Source: Asterochloris sp. CNOR1 | Lineage: Eukaryota; Chlorophyta; Trebouxiophyceae; Trebouxiales; Trebouxiaceae | Length of the DNA: 64,000 nucleotides | Direction of reading: 5' to 3' | NCBI GenBank assembly: GCA_963969365.1 | Contig: OZ017761.1 | Location: forward strand, 1-64,000 | In this document: positions 24,701-35,200 of the stretch, in pieces | Position numbering within the stretch: the first letter of the stretch is position 1 | Layout of the letters: each line of letters starts with the position of its first letter | The notes under the pieces: model-generated | Databases searched by the model: none | Told to the model about the DNA's origin: nothing | Seen by the model: only the letters and a program-made list of their open reading frames with translations | Position numbers and translations under genes: made by a program

Positions 24701-27095
24701 GCACAACCTCAGCAAGGCCAACACCGCTGTCTCTGTGCGCTGCATGCAAAGCCTCTGAAGGCTGCGCGTCAGCTGTTGGTGGCTGCCCAGAAAACATAGT
24801 GTGCTCAGCAGGCTAGTTTGGCTGTCTCTGTGCTCTGCAGTCAGAGCCATGGGTTCAAGCAGCACTGGATGCACTTGACGCTTGTCCACAGGCCTCAGAC
24901 TGCTGCCTGCAGGTCCTGCAGGCGGCAAGTTCAGAAGTGCTGCCAGCAGCGCGGCAGGTGCTCTAGCTTGTTGTCTCATATTTAGTTTCCTCGACCACGT
25001 TTCCTGCAACGGCTACAGAAAAGTAGAGCACACGACACCAGGGCAGGGGGTGTCCCTCTCATGGGTGCCTGGCAACTCTGACAGGGTGCTTGCCAGGCTT
25101 GCCAAACTGCTCTCTGTGCTTGACAGGCGGCGCGCATGACATGGTGTCTTCATTGCAGCAGGTACCCCTGCAAATTGTAAGCAAGCTTTGCACCATTCCC
25201 GGCATGCCTTGCAGTCAGCGCATCTGGAGACGGCACCAGCAGCACCGCTGACGCGCCGGCCAGTCTTCAGGGTTGGCAAGCTTGACACACTTTCCTGCAT
25301 GTGCCCTGCAGGCGGCACATCTGGAGGTGGGGTCAGCAGTGCGGCCACTCCCCCAGCCAGCCTGGCCTCTGGATTTGCCGGCTTTGGGCTCAGCAGCCCC
25401 GCCACGCCCCAGGGAGGCCCGGCGATGAACCCTTTTGGCGGTATGAGCTCCACCCCTGCAGCCTCCAGCAGCGGATTTGGGTTTGGCCAGCTGGCCACGC
25501 CGTCAGGTGAGGCACTACAGAGGTGCAGCCCTGCACTGGGGCTTCCTTGCTGTCAGCCAACACATCAACCTTGACTTGGGGTTAGGCGCCCACCAAGGCT
25601 GCACCTTTGCTTTTAGTACCTGCTCCCTGAGCAGAGTGCCGCCCCTTCAGCAGCAGATGTGATGGCCGCCAGCTGGGCACACCATCAGGGGGATTTCATC
25701 GCAACGCTGTCCCTGTGGTGGGATACCTGCCTGCTGTTTTGAACTGCACAGCATCCCTGACTGGCACAGCCAGGCCGTGGTCAGCCAAAAATTGCCTGGC
25801 CATGTTAGGCCCTGACTTGACCAGTCTGCGACTGGAATGCGAGTCATACACGCATGCATTGAATGGGAGCTCCCAATGCTTTGAAGATCTGTGGTGACCC
25901 TGTGCAGGTGCCTTTGAAGCCACCAGCTTGGCTTCAGGCAGTTTTGGGAGCTTTGGTGGCAGCAGCAGTGCTGCCTCTTTTGGAGGGAGCGGGGGAGGCC
26001 TTTTTGGCAGTGCTACAGCGCCTTTTGGCGGCAGCGGCAGCAGTCCTGCAGGGGCAAATCCTTTTGCCCCTGCCGCCACTGGGGCACCTAGCAATCTCTT
26101 TGGGGGCACCAACTCTGCTGTAGCTGGCAATGCATTTGGAGGCAAGCCTCTTGGGGTCTGTGCTTCTGGTAAAAAGCTCAGAAGTAGGCGCCTCTCCTCG
26201 CACGAGGCCTCTGGCAGACCTGCGCCTTTGTCTCATCAGCCTTTCGCGGCACCAGTCTTGCTGCAGTACTTACCAAGTAAACCTGCTCCTGCCAGTGACA
26301 GGCGCTGGCCCCAGCAAGGCAGCGGCCAGGCAGCAAAGCTGAGGGACAGCTGGCTGCCCTGCAGGCGCCTTTGGACAGCCTGGTGCTTTCAGCAGTGTGA
26401 GCGGAAGCAGCGGCTTTGGGCAGCCAGGGGGTTTCCAGACCCCCGCATTTGGGCAGCCTGGCACACTTGTCTCTGGAGCTGGCCAGGCCGCCACTCCTGG
26501 CTCCAGCTTTGGGCGGCCAGCTACCCCAGGCGGGGCATTTGGGCAGCCAGCTACCCCTGGCTTCGGCCAGGCTGGCACTCCTTCCACACCCTTTGGCGGC
26601 GCCGTTACAGCAGGTGATTGGGTCTGGACATGTGGTCCTTGTGCAACTTCATAACAGCAGCCTCAACAGACACTATGTCAGCCATGATGCCTACGAACTC
26701 ACAGAAGTGTACCTGCATGATGTTTGCTGCCGCCAACTTTATCTTAGCCATGCTGTGGGTGTTCATGATCCTGCCAGCAGCAGCCCTGCAGATGCCATCG
26801 CAACCTGGCACATTCTGTGCACGAAGGTCATAAGGGGAGACTGCCTTCAGGGGCACCTGTGCATGCCTCATCACTCAAGGTACATGCCATGACAGGCTCA
26901 GGCTTTGGCGCTTTTGGAGCTGGCAGCACAGCGTTTGGCCAGAGCGCTGGGTTTGGCGCTGCAGCTCAGCAGGGTGGAGGCTTTGGGGCTGCGGCTCAGC
27001 AGGGCGGTGGATTTGGAGCCTTTGGGGCAACCAGCCCAGCGTCAACTCCCAAGCCCCCAGCAACAGGAGGCAGCACATGGGCCATGCGCAAGTAA
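6740..27095 (+). CDS. Nup214/Nup159-like FG nucleoporin, more than 20 exons over 20 kb
   Basis: A nuclear-pore protein with an N-terminal beta-propeller, a coiled-coil middle and a Phe-Gly tail, the order known for Nup214/Nup159. Start ATG 6740. Phase-consistent N-terminal exons: 6740..6887, 7161..7215, 7377..7557, 8083..8322, 8620..8896, 9088..9171, 9302..9439. They contain CGVAISADEGLVAAWTEAEV, VVAAAWSLDGQRLAL, and GLGIDLTYDKK followed by PMPVLLIVSQD, as in the last propeller blades. Middle exons include 10851..11145 (acidic DDDDDFSSEDED), 12668..13557 (296 residues, Ser/Gly/Ala/Gln), and helical exons 14561..14658, 15056..15208, 15731..15958 and 16709..16813. Tail exons: 22396..22539, 23080..23821, 24374..24457, 25312..25506, 25908..26168, 26365..26613 and 26896..27095, with many GFGFG, PFGG and FGQP motifs, ending STWAMRK at the stop. 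Exons between 9440 and 22395 are only partly resolved. It could be two genes, but no stop, poly-Met start or strand change separates propeller from FG tail. Confidence 0.75.
6981..7098 (+). pseudogene. tRNA-like remnant in nucleoporin intron 1
   Basis: Within the intron 6888..7160 two stretches resemble tRNA D-arms: CAGCTCAGCCGGGGGTTAGC at 6981 and CAGCTAGTCGGTAAAGCGG at 7037. The second is followed by a TTGGTAA loop (anticodon position GGT, Thr) at 7059-7065 and by GGTTGCTAGTTGC at 7075, a worn TΨC-arm/B-box. The arms do not pair well enough for a working tRNA, so I call it a tRNA pseudogene or a tRNA-derived SINE head. Seen by eye only. Confidence 0.35.
20889..21067 (+). repeat. Duplicated exon end inside the nucleoporin gene
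   Basis: CAGCAGCAGCCCACCCTGGA and GGAGGCAGTTGCAGAGGAGCAG near 20895-20940 recur as CAGCAGCAGCATGCCGACCC and GGAGGCAGCTGCAGAGGAACAG near 21010-21060, about 117 bp later. The first copy reads as coding (QQQPTLEAVAEEQAKEAKG); the second has lost a clear role. Confidence 0.6.
21540..22150 (+). repeat. Tandem array of exon-end/splice-donor units, about 110-130 bp
   Basis: Five to six diverged units follow the exon that ends near 21564 (reading SQPPLPSRAQLE). Each has a CCGCTGCC..TCCAG stretch, then CCTGAGGTGAGCAGG or a variant (a donor-like site), then a GCTGC/CTGTGGCT block and a TGTTGCCCTG block. Unit starts are near 21540, 21665, 21775, 21890, 22010 and 22125. The units are intronic in my model. 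Confidence 0.65.
23805..24075 (+). repeat. Tandem copies of an FG-exon end with its donor
   Basis: The true exon end (TCTCCAGGCTCGCCCTCAGG then TGAGAGC) is at 23805-23830. Copies follow at about 23903 (TTTCAGGCTTCCTCTCAGGT) and 24045 (TCCCCAGGTTGTCCCTCAGG). Between them the segments CAGTTTTGCCGTCAAACTGT and CGATTTTGCCATCAGGCTGT also match. The spacings are about 98 and 142 bp. Confidence 0.65.
24660..25260 (+). repeat. Decayed copies of an FG exon start
   Basis: The working exon at 25312 starts after TGCCCTGCAG with GCGGCACATCTGGAGGTGGG. Diverged relatives with the same acceptor context appear near 24665, 24908, 25125 and 25200 (for example TCCTGCAGGCGGCAAGTTCA at 24917). They carry stops or lack a donor, so they look like dead duplicates of FG exons. 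Confidence 0.45.
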
Positions 27096-27863
27096 AGCCA
27101 CCTCCTCATCATCCTTGCAGTGTCTGCAAACTCATGAAGCAGCCGCTCACGAACTTTGCAACACATTATTGCAACAGTTTTGCAGACCAGTCAACTTCCA
27201 TGACAAATGAACAGCGCAGTCTGGTAACAGCGGGTGGCCTGCAAAAGGCATGTAGCTGTGCTTCATGCTGTGTCTTGTATGCAGCCTGGTCACTGCCGTG
27301 GTTTGGGTTTGCCAGCAGACTTGGTGTGCCAGATCACACCAGCATGTATGTTTTGGATGCTGCATCAGAGTCTTGAGCTGCAGTGATGACAATGCTTTGG
27401 CCTTTCAGCTTGGGGTGCAAGTGTTGCATTTGCAGGTTGAGGGCTTGTTCTGTAGCCGCCAAGTCTAGAAGATGGCTGGTGCCCTGGTGTGCCAAGTGAC
27501 AGTGCTTGTGAGCTCAAATCAAACGATGAAAGTACTCAGGAGGGATGGCATTCAGCAAAAGCACGAACAAAGATTGTGTCAGTTCCCCTACATCAGGCAG
27601 TTTGCAACACTCAGCAGTGCTGTTCTAGGGGGTAGCAGAAAAGTATCAGCTGTCACTGTATGCTGTACATTTGTGAGAAGAAACTGTCCGCCCAGTAGGG
27701 GCCTGTACATCCCAGCGGATTTGTGCATGATGCGCAGACTGGCAAGCAAGAAGCTCAATGAAAAGCTGAGTCTTGTTGAGAGCTGGGCTCCGATGATGGC
27801 CACTGGTGAAAGGAGCAACTGCTGTGTTGTAAGCTGGTTTCTGGATGGGATAACATCTCGTGC
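27096..27863. other. Convergent intergenic region, 3' ends of nucleoporin and BAR genes
   Basis: This 768-bp stretch lies between the stop of the nucleoporin gene (+) and the stop of the BAR gene (-). It should hold both 3' UTRs. A plus-strand frame of 204 codons runs from 27472 into the BAR gene, but its composition and lack of splice logic argue that it is accidental. No other gene or repeat was seen. Confidence 0.5.
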
Positions 27864-30800
27864 TCAAATCAGTGCGCTCTTGAATGTCTGCTCCTCAATG
27901 CGCAGGGCATCGGCAATGTGCCCCTGCAGCATGAAAGGTGCTCTCTACCATTGCAGCTTGCGTTTTGCAGCTTGTGACAGCAACCAAGGCAAGGGCAACG
28001 ACAATCTCGACTGTGCAAGAGCACAGCAAGCAGAGCAGCAGATAGCATCAAGTAGGTCAGCACAGGACATTGGGCAGGGCAGGTGAACAGTAACAGGTGA
28101 GTCAGCAATAGCTAAGGGGACGAGGCAGAAGAACAGACCTGACAATGACTACAACACAACAGAGCTGAGGAAGCAACCCCTTGTTCCTCATGGACACAAA
28201 GCGTTCCCTCACCTGCAGCTTACGGGCGTCCATGATGAGGGCCACCAAATTGTCAAACACGGTCGACTCGTGCTGGTTGAACACGGAGCGCTTCTCTGCA
28301 GGCAGGCAGGGGGGTGAGGTGTGAGACGCAACACTGCAGCTCATGATGGACGCAGCACGCAGAGAGTGCAGCTTCAATTGAGGCCTTGCTGCACATATCT
28401 TGGAAAAAAGCTGCGCCCCTTGGCAACCAGGCAGAGGGTGCAGGTGCAGAGGCTGACAGATCAGCTCAGGCTCCACAGCGTCCTCAACCAGGCGCATGAG
28501 CAGATTGTGTGACCAGCTGATCCAAGTCACTAGCCTTGAGTCAGCATAGATACCGGCATGGCTGGGAGGCCAGCAGCCACACCCCTGGCGCCCAATACCG
28601 GCGCTGCCTGAGGACCTTCAGATACCTGTCAGTGCTGTTCAAGCCACTGATCATGGCACTGTTTGGGAACACCTGCCTGGCACCAGCAGGAGGGCCAGCC
28701 TCCAATCCTGTGGCATGTTCAGCCCAATGCTGCTTGTAGTTTTCTGAGGTGACTTCACGCCGCCCGCCCCAGCTCACCGTCCAGGGACACCTGCTTGGCA
28801 CTCAGCTGGGAGGCCAGCTCTGGCTCCACAGCATCCTTTGCCTGCTGCTGCCTGACGCGCTTGAGCTCCAGCTTGTTGAACTCGCGGCGGGTACCGTCGA
28901 AGTTCAGGCGAGCCTTCTCCAGGGTGCCCATCTGGGCGCTGCATCAAGAGAAGGGAGCCAAGTGAGCATGGCAGTATGGCAGGGCAATGATGAGGCCTTG
29001 TGCAATTGCCAGCCGAAGCGATGTGCAGTAATGTGTGGCAGTAGACCCCTGCAGCTGCCACCACAGGAGAAGCTGCAGCTTAGTATGGCTGCGGTCTTCT
29101 GTGCAGTGTGCTGCACGCCAACATTGCTGACAGCCCAGCAGCTCTCCACCTCAAATGCCCGTTGCTCGCTGCTTGCAGCTCAGAACACCAAGGAGTCATG
29201 AAGCCCAGCATGCCGAATGAGGGAATGAGTTTACACCCTTGAAAGTGGCCAACCTGTGCAGCCTGTGCAGCTACCAAATGTTGCAAGCTCCCTGCATGGC
29301 GATGGAAGGCGCAGTACGCAGGTAGCAAGTTGCGGCGGAACCTCCCTGCACAGCCCAACCGAGCAGCAGGCACTACCTGTAGGGCCAAGCTCAGAAAGGC
29401 ACAGCTCAGAAAGGCAAAGCCTAGGAAGGCAAAGTCACCTGAAGGAGCGCCAGGTGCGCAGCCAGTCATTGATGGGGGTCAGCACATCTGAGTTCATCTT
29501 GGTCTCCTGCACAGCAAAGCGCAATCTGGCAGTCAGAAGCAGGCTGCACAGCCTGGTGTGAGAGACACTGAGAGCAGGTAGCTGCACTGAGCGTGTCTTG
29601 AAGCTGAGCGCAGGCAGCTGCATTGCAATGCAGTGCAAGGCGGCCGCTTCCGCAAGCCAGACCCACCGACTGCTCGACGGGCAAGGCAATCGAATTTAGG
29701 CAGGTTGGGGTCCGTGAAGGCCCTACAGCAATGATTCAGCTCCTGCTGGCAGCTGTGCATGCACGAGCGCTCCGCTCAGACAGCAACTGCCTCTTGTTAC
29801 ACACTACAAACCTGATGCAATGCTCACTGTGCATGCACAAGCCCCCCAATGAGCGTGACAGTTGTCCAGCTCACCGACTGCTGCGCGATGACCTTGAGGT
29901 CGGCAGTGTTGACCAGGTGGGGCACTGTGGACAGGCCAGAGCCGCTGGACATGCCCGACGTGCTGTGGGGGGTGAATCCGCCCTCCATGTGCTGAGCACC
30001 CCCGTTGGCTGTGGGGTAGCCGGAGCCCACCTCACTGGGGTACCCTGTCATGCTGGCTGGGCCACCCACACTGGTCTGCCCCTGCAGAGCACACAGAAAG
30101 CAGCTCAAGTAGGGAGACATGTGCATGCTGGAGAGGTGCCTGCACTGGCTTTGACTGATGTCCCCATGGGGGCAACGCTATCAAACTGCCCCTGCAGAGC
30201 ACACACCAGCAGCTGGATGGGGCAAAACTGTGTGCGCTGAAGAGGCACCTTTGGTTGGGTGGACTGGTGTGCCCGTGGGGGCAATGATGCTGGCATGCCC
30301 CTGGATGGGCAGCAAAACGGAGCCGAGCATGGCAAAACTGCATTGCTGAAGAAAGCACCTCGCTTTGGTGGCAATGACGCCCAGTGGCAGAGACCAACGC
30401 TGGTCAGTCCCTGCAGCATGCGAAGTCATGAGGCGGGTCAGGCACTGCCCCTTGTATGCCCCTGCATGCAGGCGTGTTCATGGCTTTGACATGCCCTGAG
30501 GGTGTGCTTGAGCAGCAATGTTTACTCATCACTCATACTCAGGCTAGACCGCCGTTGTAGCTGCCAGCCCCGGCAAGCGCAAGCTAGAACTATGCTACAC
30601 CTAGCATGGTGAACAGGGCAACATGCGCCAAGGCGGCTGGGTCAAGAGCACCCACCTCAGGAAGGGGCAGTGTGTTGTCGCCGCGCTCTGTGGCCGCATA
30701 CACGTGGGGCAGGGGAGCAGTCAGGGCCACCTCCGCCTGGTTCAGCATGTCTGCAGGACAAGGCATGTGCTTGACGAGTTGGCTACAGTGGGCAGCCACA

Positions 30801-32028
30801 CATGGCAGATACACAACCCGTTCGCGGCACGAGACAAGCACCTCTGCGTGGCGCAGCATGTCTGCAGGACAAGGCACGGCACGCCCGCTGTCATACAGGT
30901 GCGTCAGGCTGGTGGGCTGCTGAAGAGGTCGGTGATGGGCGCAAACTCTGCAGGGCAGTGCAGAAATCAGCAGAAGCATGGCAGACAGAGTGGCAGGCAG
31001 CCACCTGCAGATACAGATGCAGGACTACCTATGCAATGAGCTCATGCAATGTACACCTGCAGTGCTGCGGAGCAGTCTGGCACATCAGCCGAGTGAAAAC
31101 CAGCGCAGCATGTCACCAACATAAACGTGACTGCTGCTGCTCCCAGTGAGGGCTCAGGAGGCTGCCTGCAGCCCGGGCAAGGATGCAGACACATGACTGG
31201 GCCGCAGGCAGCAGTGGTGTACCCGTCGCCGAATGATTATGTCAGCATTGCGCAAGTGCTCTCGAGCGCTTCTGGCACCCCGCCTGCCCACCCTGGAGCC
31301 GTCCCGGCAACGCTGGCAGCAGACAGCTTGTCTGTGCAGCCCAGAGATCCCCAGAATGACAGGAAAGAGCGGCAGATGATCTACAAAACTTTGCCTGTGC
31401 GGCCGCCTGCTGGCGTGCAGCCTGGACCTGTGCATTGCACAGAACCTCTTGGCCACTGCCTCTGCATCCAGAGCACACAGTTTGCCCCACCCTCCCCCAT
31501 TCCTGTCTCACGTTCATCGCCATCTTACTTTGCCAGGCGGCCCAGAGCCACAGCTCGGGTATGCTGTTCCAACTGCACTTGTCACGCCTGCCAGTCAAGC
31601 GAGTGGTCACCTGCAGTAGCAACCTGCAGGTTGCGGATCTTCTTCTCCACCTTCTCCACGTGGAGGCTGAACTGCTTGGCCTCTGCATACATCTTGTCAA
31701 TCCTCTCAGCCTTGGTGCTCTTGAAGGGGCCAGGGGCTTTGGACTTGACCTGCACAGCAGACAACACCCTTAAGCATGCTGTGTTTTGCTTGAGAGTCTG
31801 TAACAGCTTTGGTGGGACACAACCACTGCCCCTGAAAGGGAATTTTGCGGGGGCAGAGGCTCCAAAGGTTGTGCTGAGTAAGTGACAGTTTGTAAGCTCA
31901 AGACAGGTAATACTGCTTGGGAGTGTTGATGGCAGCAGGTGAGGTAAGGGCATGCCCTGGGGCCTGAGGACCTGCGATGGTCCGAACGCAGATCTCACCC
32001 GCTCTTTGAACCTGAGCCAGCCGCCCAT
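27864..32028 (-). CDS. BAR-domain membrane-curvature protein
   Basis: BAR domains are antiparallel three-helix dimers that bind curved membranes in trafficking. Exons on the minus strand: 31972..32028 (MGGWLRFKERVRSAFG, a basic amphipathic start; a shorter exon ending at a GTGAGA donor is also possible), 31624..31749 (FKSTKAERIDKMYAEAKQFS then HVEKVEKKIRNLQ, helix 1), 30656..30750, 29875..30081 (Gly/Ser/Thr-rich insert), 29439..29506 (NSDVLTPINDWLRTWRSF), 28778..28938 (AQMGTLEKARLNFDGTRREF then a basic helix), 28213..28295 (EKRSVFNQHESTVFDNLVAL) and 27864..27923 (GHIADALRIEEQTFKSALI, stop). Phases agree from 30750 to the stop. The part between 31624 and 30750 is unresolved: EFAPITDLFSSP at about 30920-30955 reads well but runs into a stop unless the frame changes. 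The Gly at position 2 could allow N-myristoylation. It lies 231 bp downstream of the vWA1 stop, same strand. Confidence 0.75.
30060..30450 (-). repeat. Tandem copies of an exon start with its acceptor (BAR gene)
   Basis: The exon 29875..30081 begins after the acceptor read from TGCCCCTGCAGAGCACACAG (30078-30097). Related units start near 30179 (CTGCCCCTGCAGAGCACACA), 30288 and 30393, with shared ATGGGGCAAAACTG and GGGGGCAATGA blocks. The spacing is about 105-119 bp. All lie in the upstream intron. Confidence 0.65.
30743..30876 (-). repeat. Duplicated acceptor and exon start (BAR gene)
   Basis: CAGCATGTCTGCAGGACAAG occurs at 30743 (start of the BAR exon 30656..30750) and again at 30854, 111 bp away. 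On the minus strand both read as an acceptor followed by DMLNQAEVAL in the used copy and DMLRHAEVLV in the other. Confidence 0.75.
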
Positions 32029-32259
32029 GGTGCCTGTGTGGGTTTCTTGCGTGGGGTTGAAGCGGAGAGGTGGGTGGGACTTGCGGAGTTCAGCAAAAAC
32101 CCTGGGAGCTCTGTCACTCTTGTTGTGGTGCGAATGCGCGACCGGAAAAGGAGCTGATGTGCAGCTTTACAAAAACAGGTGTTACGATGACCTACATTAG
32201 TCACAGCAATGAAGTGGAGCTGATGGAGAGATTGCAACATTCAAACTAGCGTTCCTACG

Positions 32260-35200
32260 TCAGTCCTGCTCATCATAAGAAGAATCAACCGCGCCCACCT
32301 GCAGCAAGGACAGCAGCCTGAGGCAATGCCGCTGCATGCCTAAGGGCTCCTCTTGCACCTACTGCAGCTTTGATGAACCCTTGGCCTCTGCCGCCACCCC
32401 TTGCAGCATGCACAACACACTCTGTTGCCAGGCTGATCATGCCTGAGGCCACCCCACACAACCTTACAACATGACAGCACTTGTGCCTCTGGAGACTCCA
32501 ACTTGTGCAGAATGCGATGTGCACTGCTTCTGTAGGGGAAAGGGGGAAAGGGGTCCGCTGGGACCCCAAGCACATGGCCTGGAGCCACACACAACTTCAG
32601 ACAGCAGTGCCGTGGCGCACAGCAACCCAGTATCAATCGGGTGGCTGGGTGCTACGCAGCTGACACCGGCTGTGAGCAAGCCCCCACAGGCTCGCAACAG
32701 GGTTTACGGGCATGCAGTGGGTGTCCTGTAGGCACAAGAGCACCACACGAAACAAGAAGCACACAAGCTCAACTGACTTCGGCCACTCTCACCATGAGCT
32801 TGACCAGCCACAGGTCAGGAGTGAGGTTGATTCCCTTGCGGCCATATTCCTCAGCCTCCAGCTCCTGCAGCAACAGGCAGGACAAGCTCAGCTTCAGGGC
32901 AGTCCCTTTGCTGTAGGGACAGCTCATGCGCTGGTTTCACCAACATTGGGATCTTGGGTGGCACTGCAGGGCAGGCCTGCCCTGCAGTGCCTCCCATATC
33001 TCAGGCAGGAGCTGCCATACACCTTTCATGTGACTGCACTGTGGTCACAGCTGCAGGGCTGCCCACGCCTGTGCACAGCCGGTCCTGCACAGCTGGGGCA
33101 GGACATGACACGCAGCAGCAAGCTCACTCAACAACCGTTGTCGCAGCTGGTGCAGCCCACATTGACGTTGACTGACTTCACCACAGCACTGCAGAAGGAG
33201 GAAGTCCCCCTCCTCCCCTTTCCCCTCTGTGTCGTCCAGACTACAAACACCGCCACAGACAGTTGCGGGGCAGAGTCAGCCACAGACAGAAGCAGGATAC
33301 TCACGTAGTAGCTGGTGCAGTCCACATTAGAGCCAACCGTGGGGTCATTGTCCAGCGTGGCCAGGAAGGCCTGAGCCTTCTGGTCCTTGCCCACCTGCAA
33401 GGCAGGCACAGGTATGACTGACCAGGTTTGTCACAGGCGTTTCTGTGAGATGGGGGAAGCGTGCTCTGTGCTCCTCGCTCTCTGCACAGGCAGGCAGGCA
33501 CAAAGTTTGCCCTGTGAGGGGTGACACCACATCTGCACACGAGGCCTGCGCCTTCTGGTCCTTGCCCACCTGCAGGGCACAAACAAACAGTATGTTCCCG
33601 CTGTTCAAAAGGGCAGCTTCTGTCAAGGGAAAGGTGCACCCCGTGCTTCTTGGCCCTGGTCTGCAAACTGGGCCCCTTGCTCTGTGTACACACTGCACAT
33701 TGAACTGTACAGGCTGGGTCCAGCCTTTCTGAAGGAAAGCAACGCCATCCTTCTGGTCCATCCACACCTGTGGGCATGGCAGACCCCAGAGCCGCAGTGT
33801 TTCTGATGGCTGCGTTGGAGCAAGGCAGGCTGCAGCTGGACTACATACAGATGGGACTGCTGCAGAGTGTGGGGCACCAGAGCGCCATTGACAGGGCTGC
33901 ACGCAGCTGCCAGGTCAGCACATATGTGGGCAGCCCAGCGTTATGCGGGACAGCAGAGCAGGGCATGGAGCAGCAGGGCGCCGGGTATATGAGAAGTTTT
34001 AGTTGTTTGTTTGAGCTGGGCCAACTGGCTAGGTAAGGGCCTGATGGCAACACAAGCCCTTAGTTGAGGCTTACGGCAGAGGCGGGCAACCGGAGGAGGG
34101 GACGTTCTGACCCAGCACCTGCCTGCAGGCACTGAGTTCTGCCCGCAGGCAATGCAAAGTTCCAACACAGCTGCTGCAGACTCACTTGTGCAAACTCGAA
34201 GGCCACCGCATTGGGCCCGTAGGGGGAGTTAGCGCACATCTGCTGGGTCTGCCTGATGGAGTTGACGATGGTGTTGGCAGGTTCCCCAGTGGGCTCCCCT
34301 GCGGCAAGGGGCAGAAGGCCGTCAGATCAAGTCAAGATCCAAGTCACATAGAGGGAGGTCCAGTCAGTTGTGCCTGGCCCGCCGTCGTGCTGGCCTGCAG
34401 AGACTGGCAGAGGGTGCATGCGTCAGATGTGATGTGCAGCTGGAGCTCAGGTTTGCCCCAAGATGGGGCACAGGGTGCTCCTATCAAGGCAAACAAAGGT
34501 GTCAAGCAGGCTTGCCAGCTGGCTCCCTTGCGTACGCAGAGGGATGTGCTCGCAAAACTTCCAGGCAAGAGCATCGGGGACCAGGCAGCCATGCAAGTAC
34601 CATGCAGTTCCTTGGCCAGCAGACCCAAAAGATGGTGAGGCAGCGCTCCAAGTAAGGGCAACTCTCGGCAGGGAGGCAGATCCCCAGGGCCTGGCAGAGT
34701 GAGAGTCCCTGCGTGCTGCCATAACACCAGCATTGCGGCTCAGCCCTCTTGGCAGCTTGGGGACCAAGAGCTACCTCTCATGCACAGCAACGCTGGCATG
34801 CCAAACAACAGGACGATGCTTCCTTGATGCGGTCCCTGACCAGCTCTCTGTGGCAATGGCTGGCAGAGCCGCAGCAAGCAAGCCCAGCATTGCCCATCCA
34901 GCCCTCAATCAGCTGGCTTGAGGGCAAGCAGCCTCTCCTCCATACAGCCGCCTCTGCACAGCTACTGCAGCACGCCAAACAGCATTGCAATGCTTCCCCC
35001 AGGAGGTCAGTGGGGGTGTAACTTCTGGGTTGACTTTTGGGTTGATTTGGTGAGGTCAAAAGGCGTCCTTATGCAGAGATGCCAACCCACCGTCAGTGAT
35101 GGTAATGACAAGGATGGGCTTCTGCAGGCTGCGGGACTGGAGGTTGCTGTGCACGATGGGAACCAGCACCTACAGAAGAGACACAGGCACAAGCTCATTT

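Noticed and set aside
27472-28086. 204-codon plus-strand frame between and over the nucleoporin and BAR 3' ends
   Set aside because: It overlaps the BAR stop exon on the other strand and has no motif, splice logic or promoter context.
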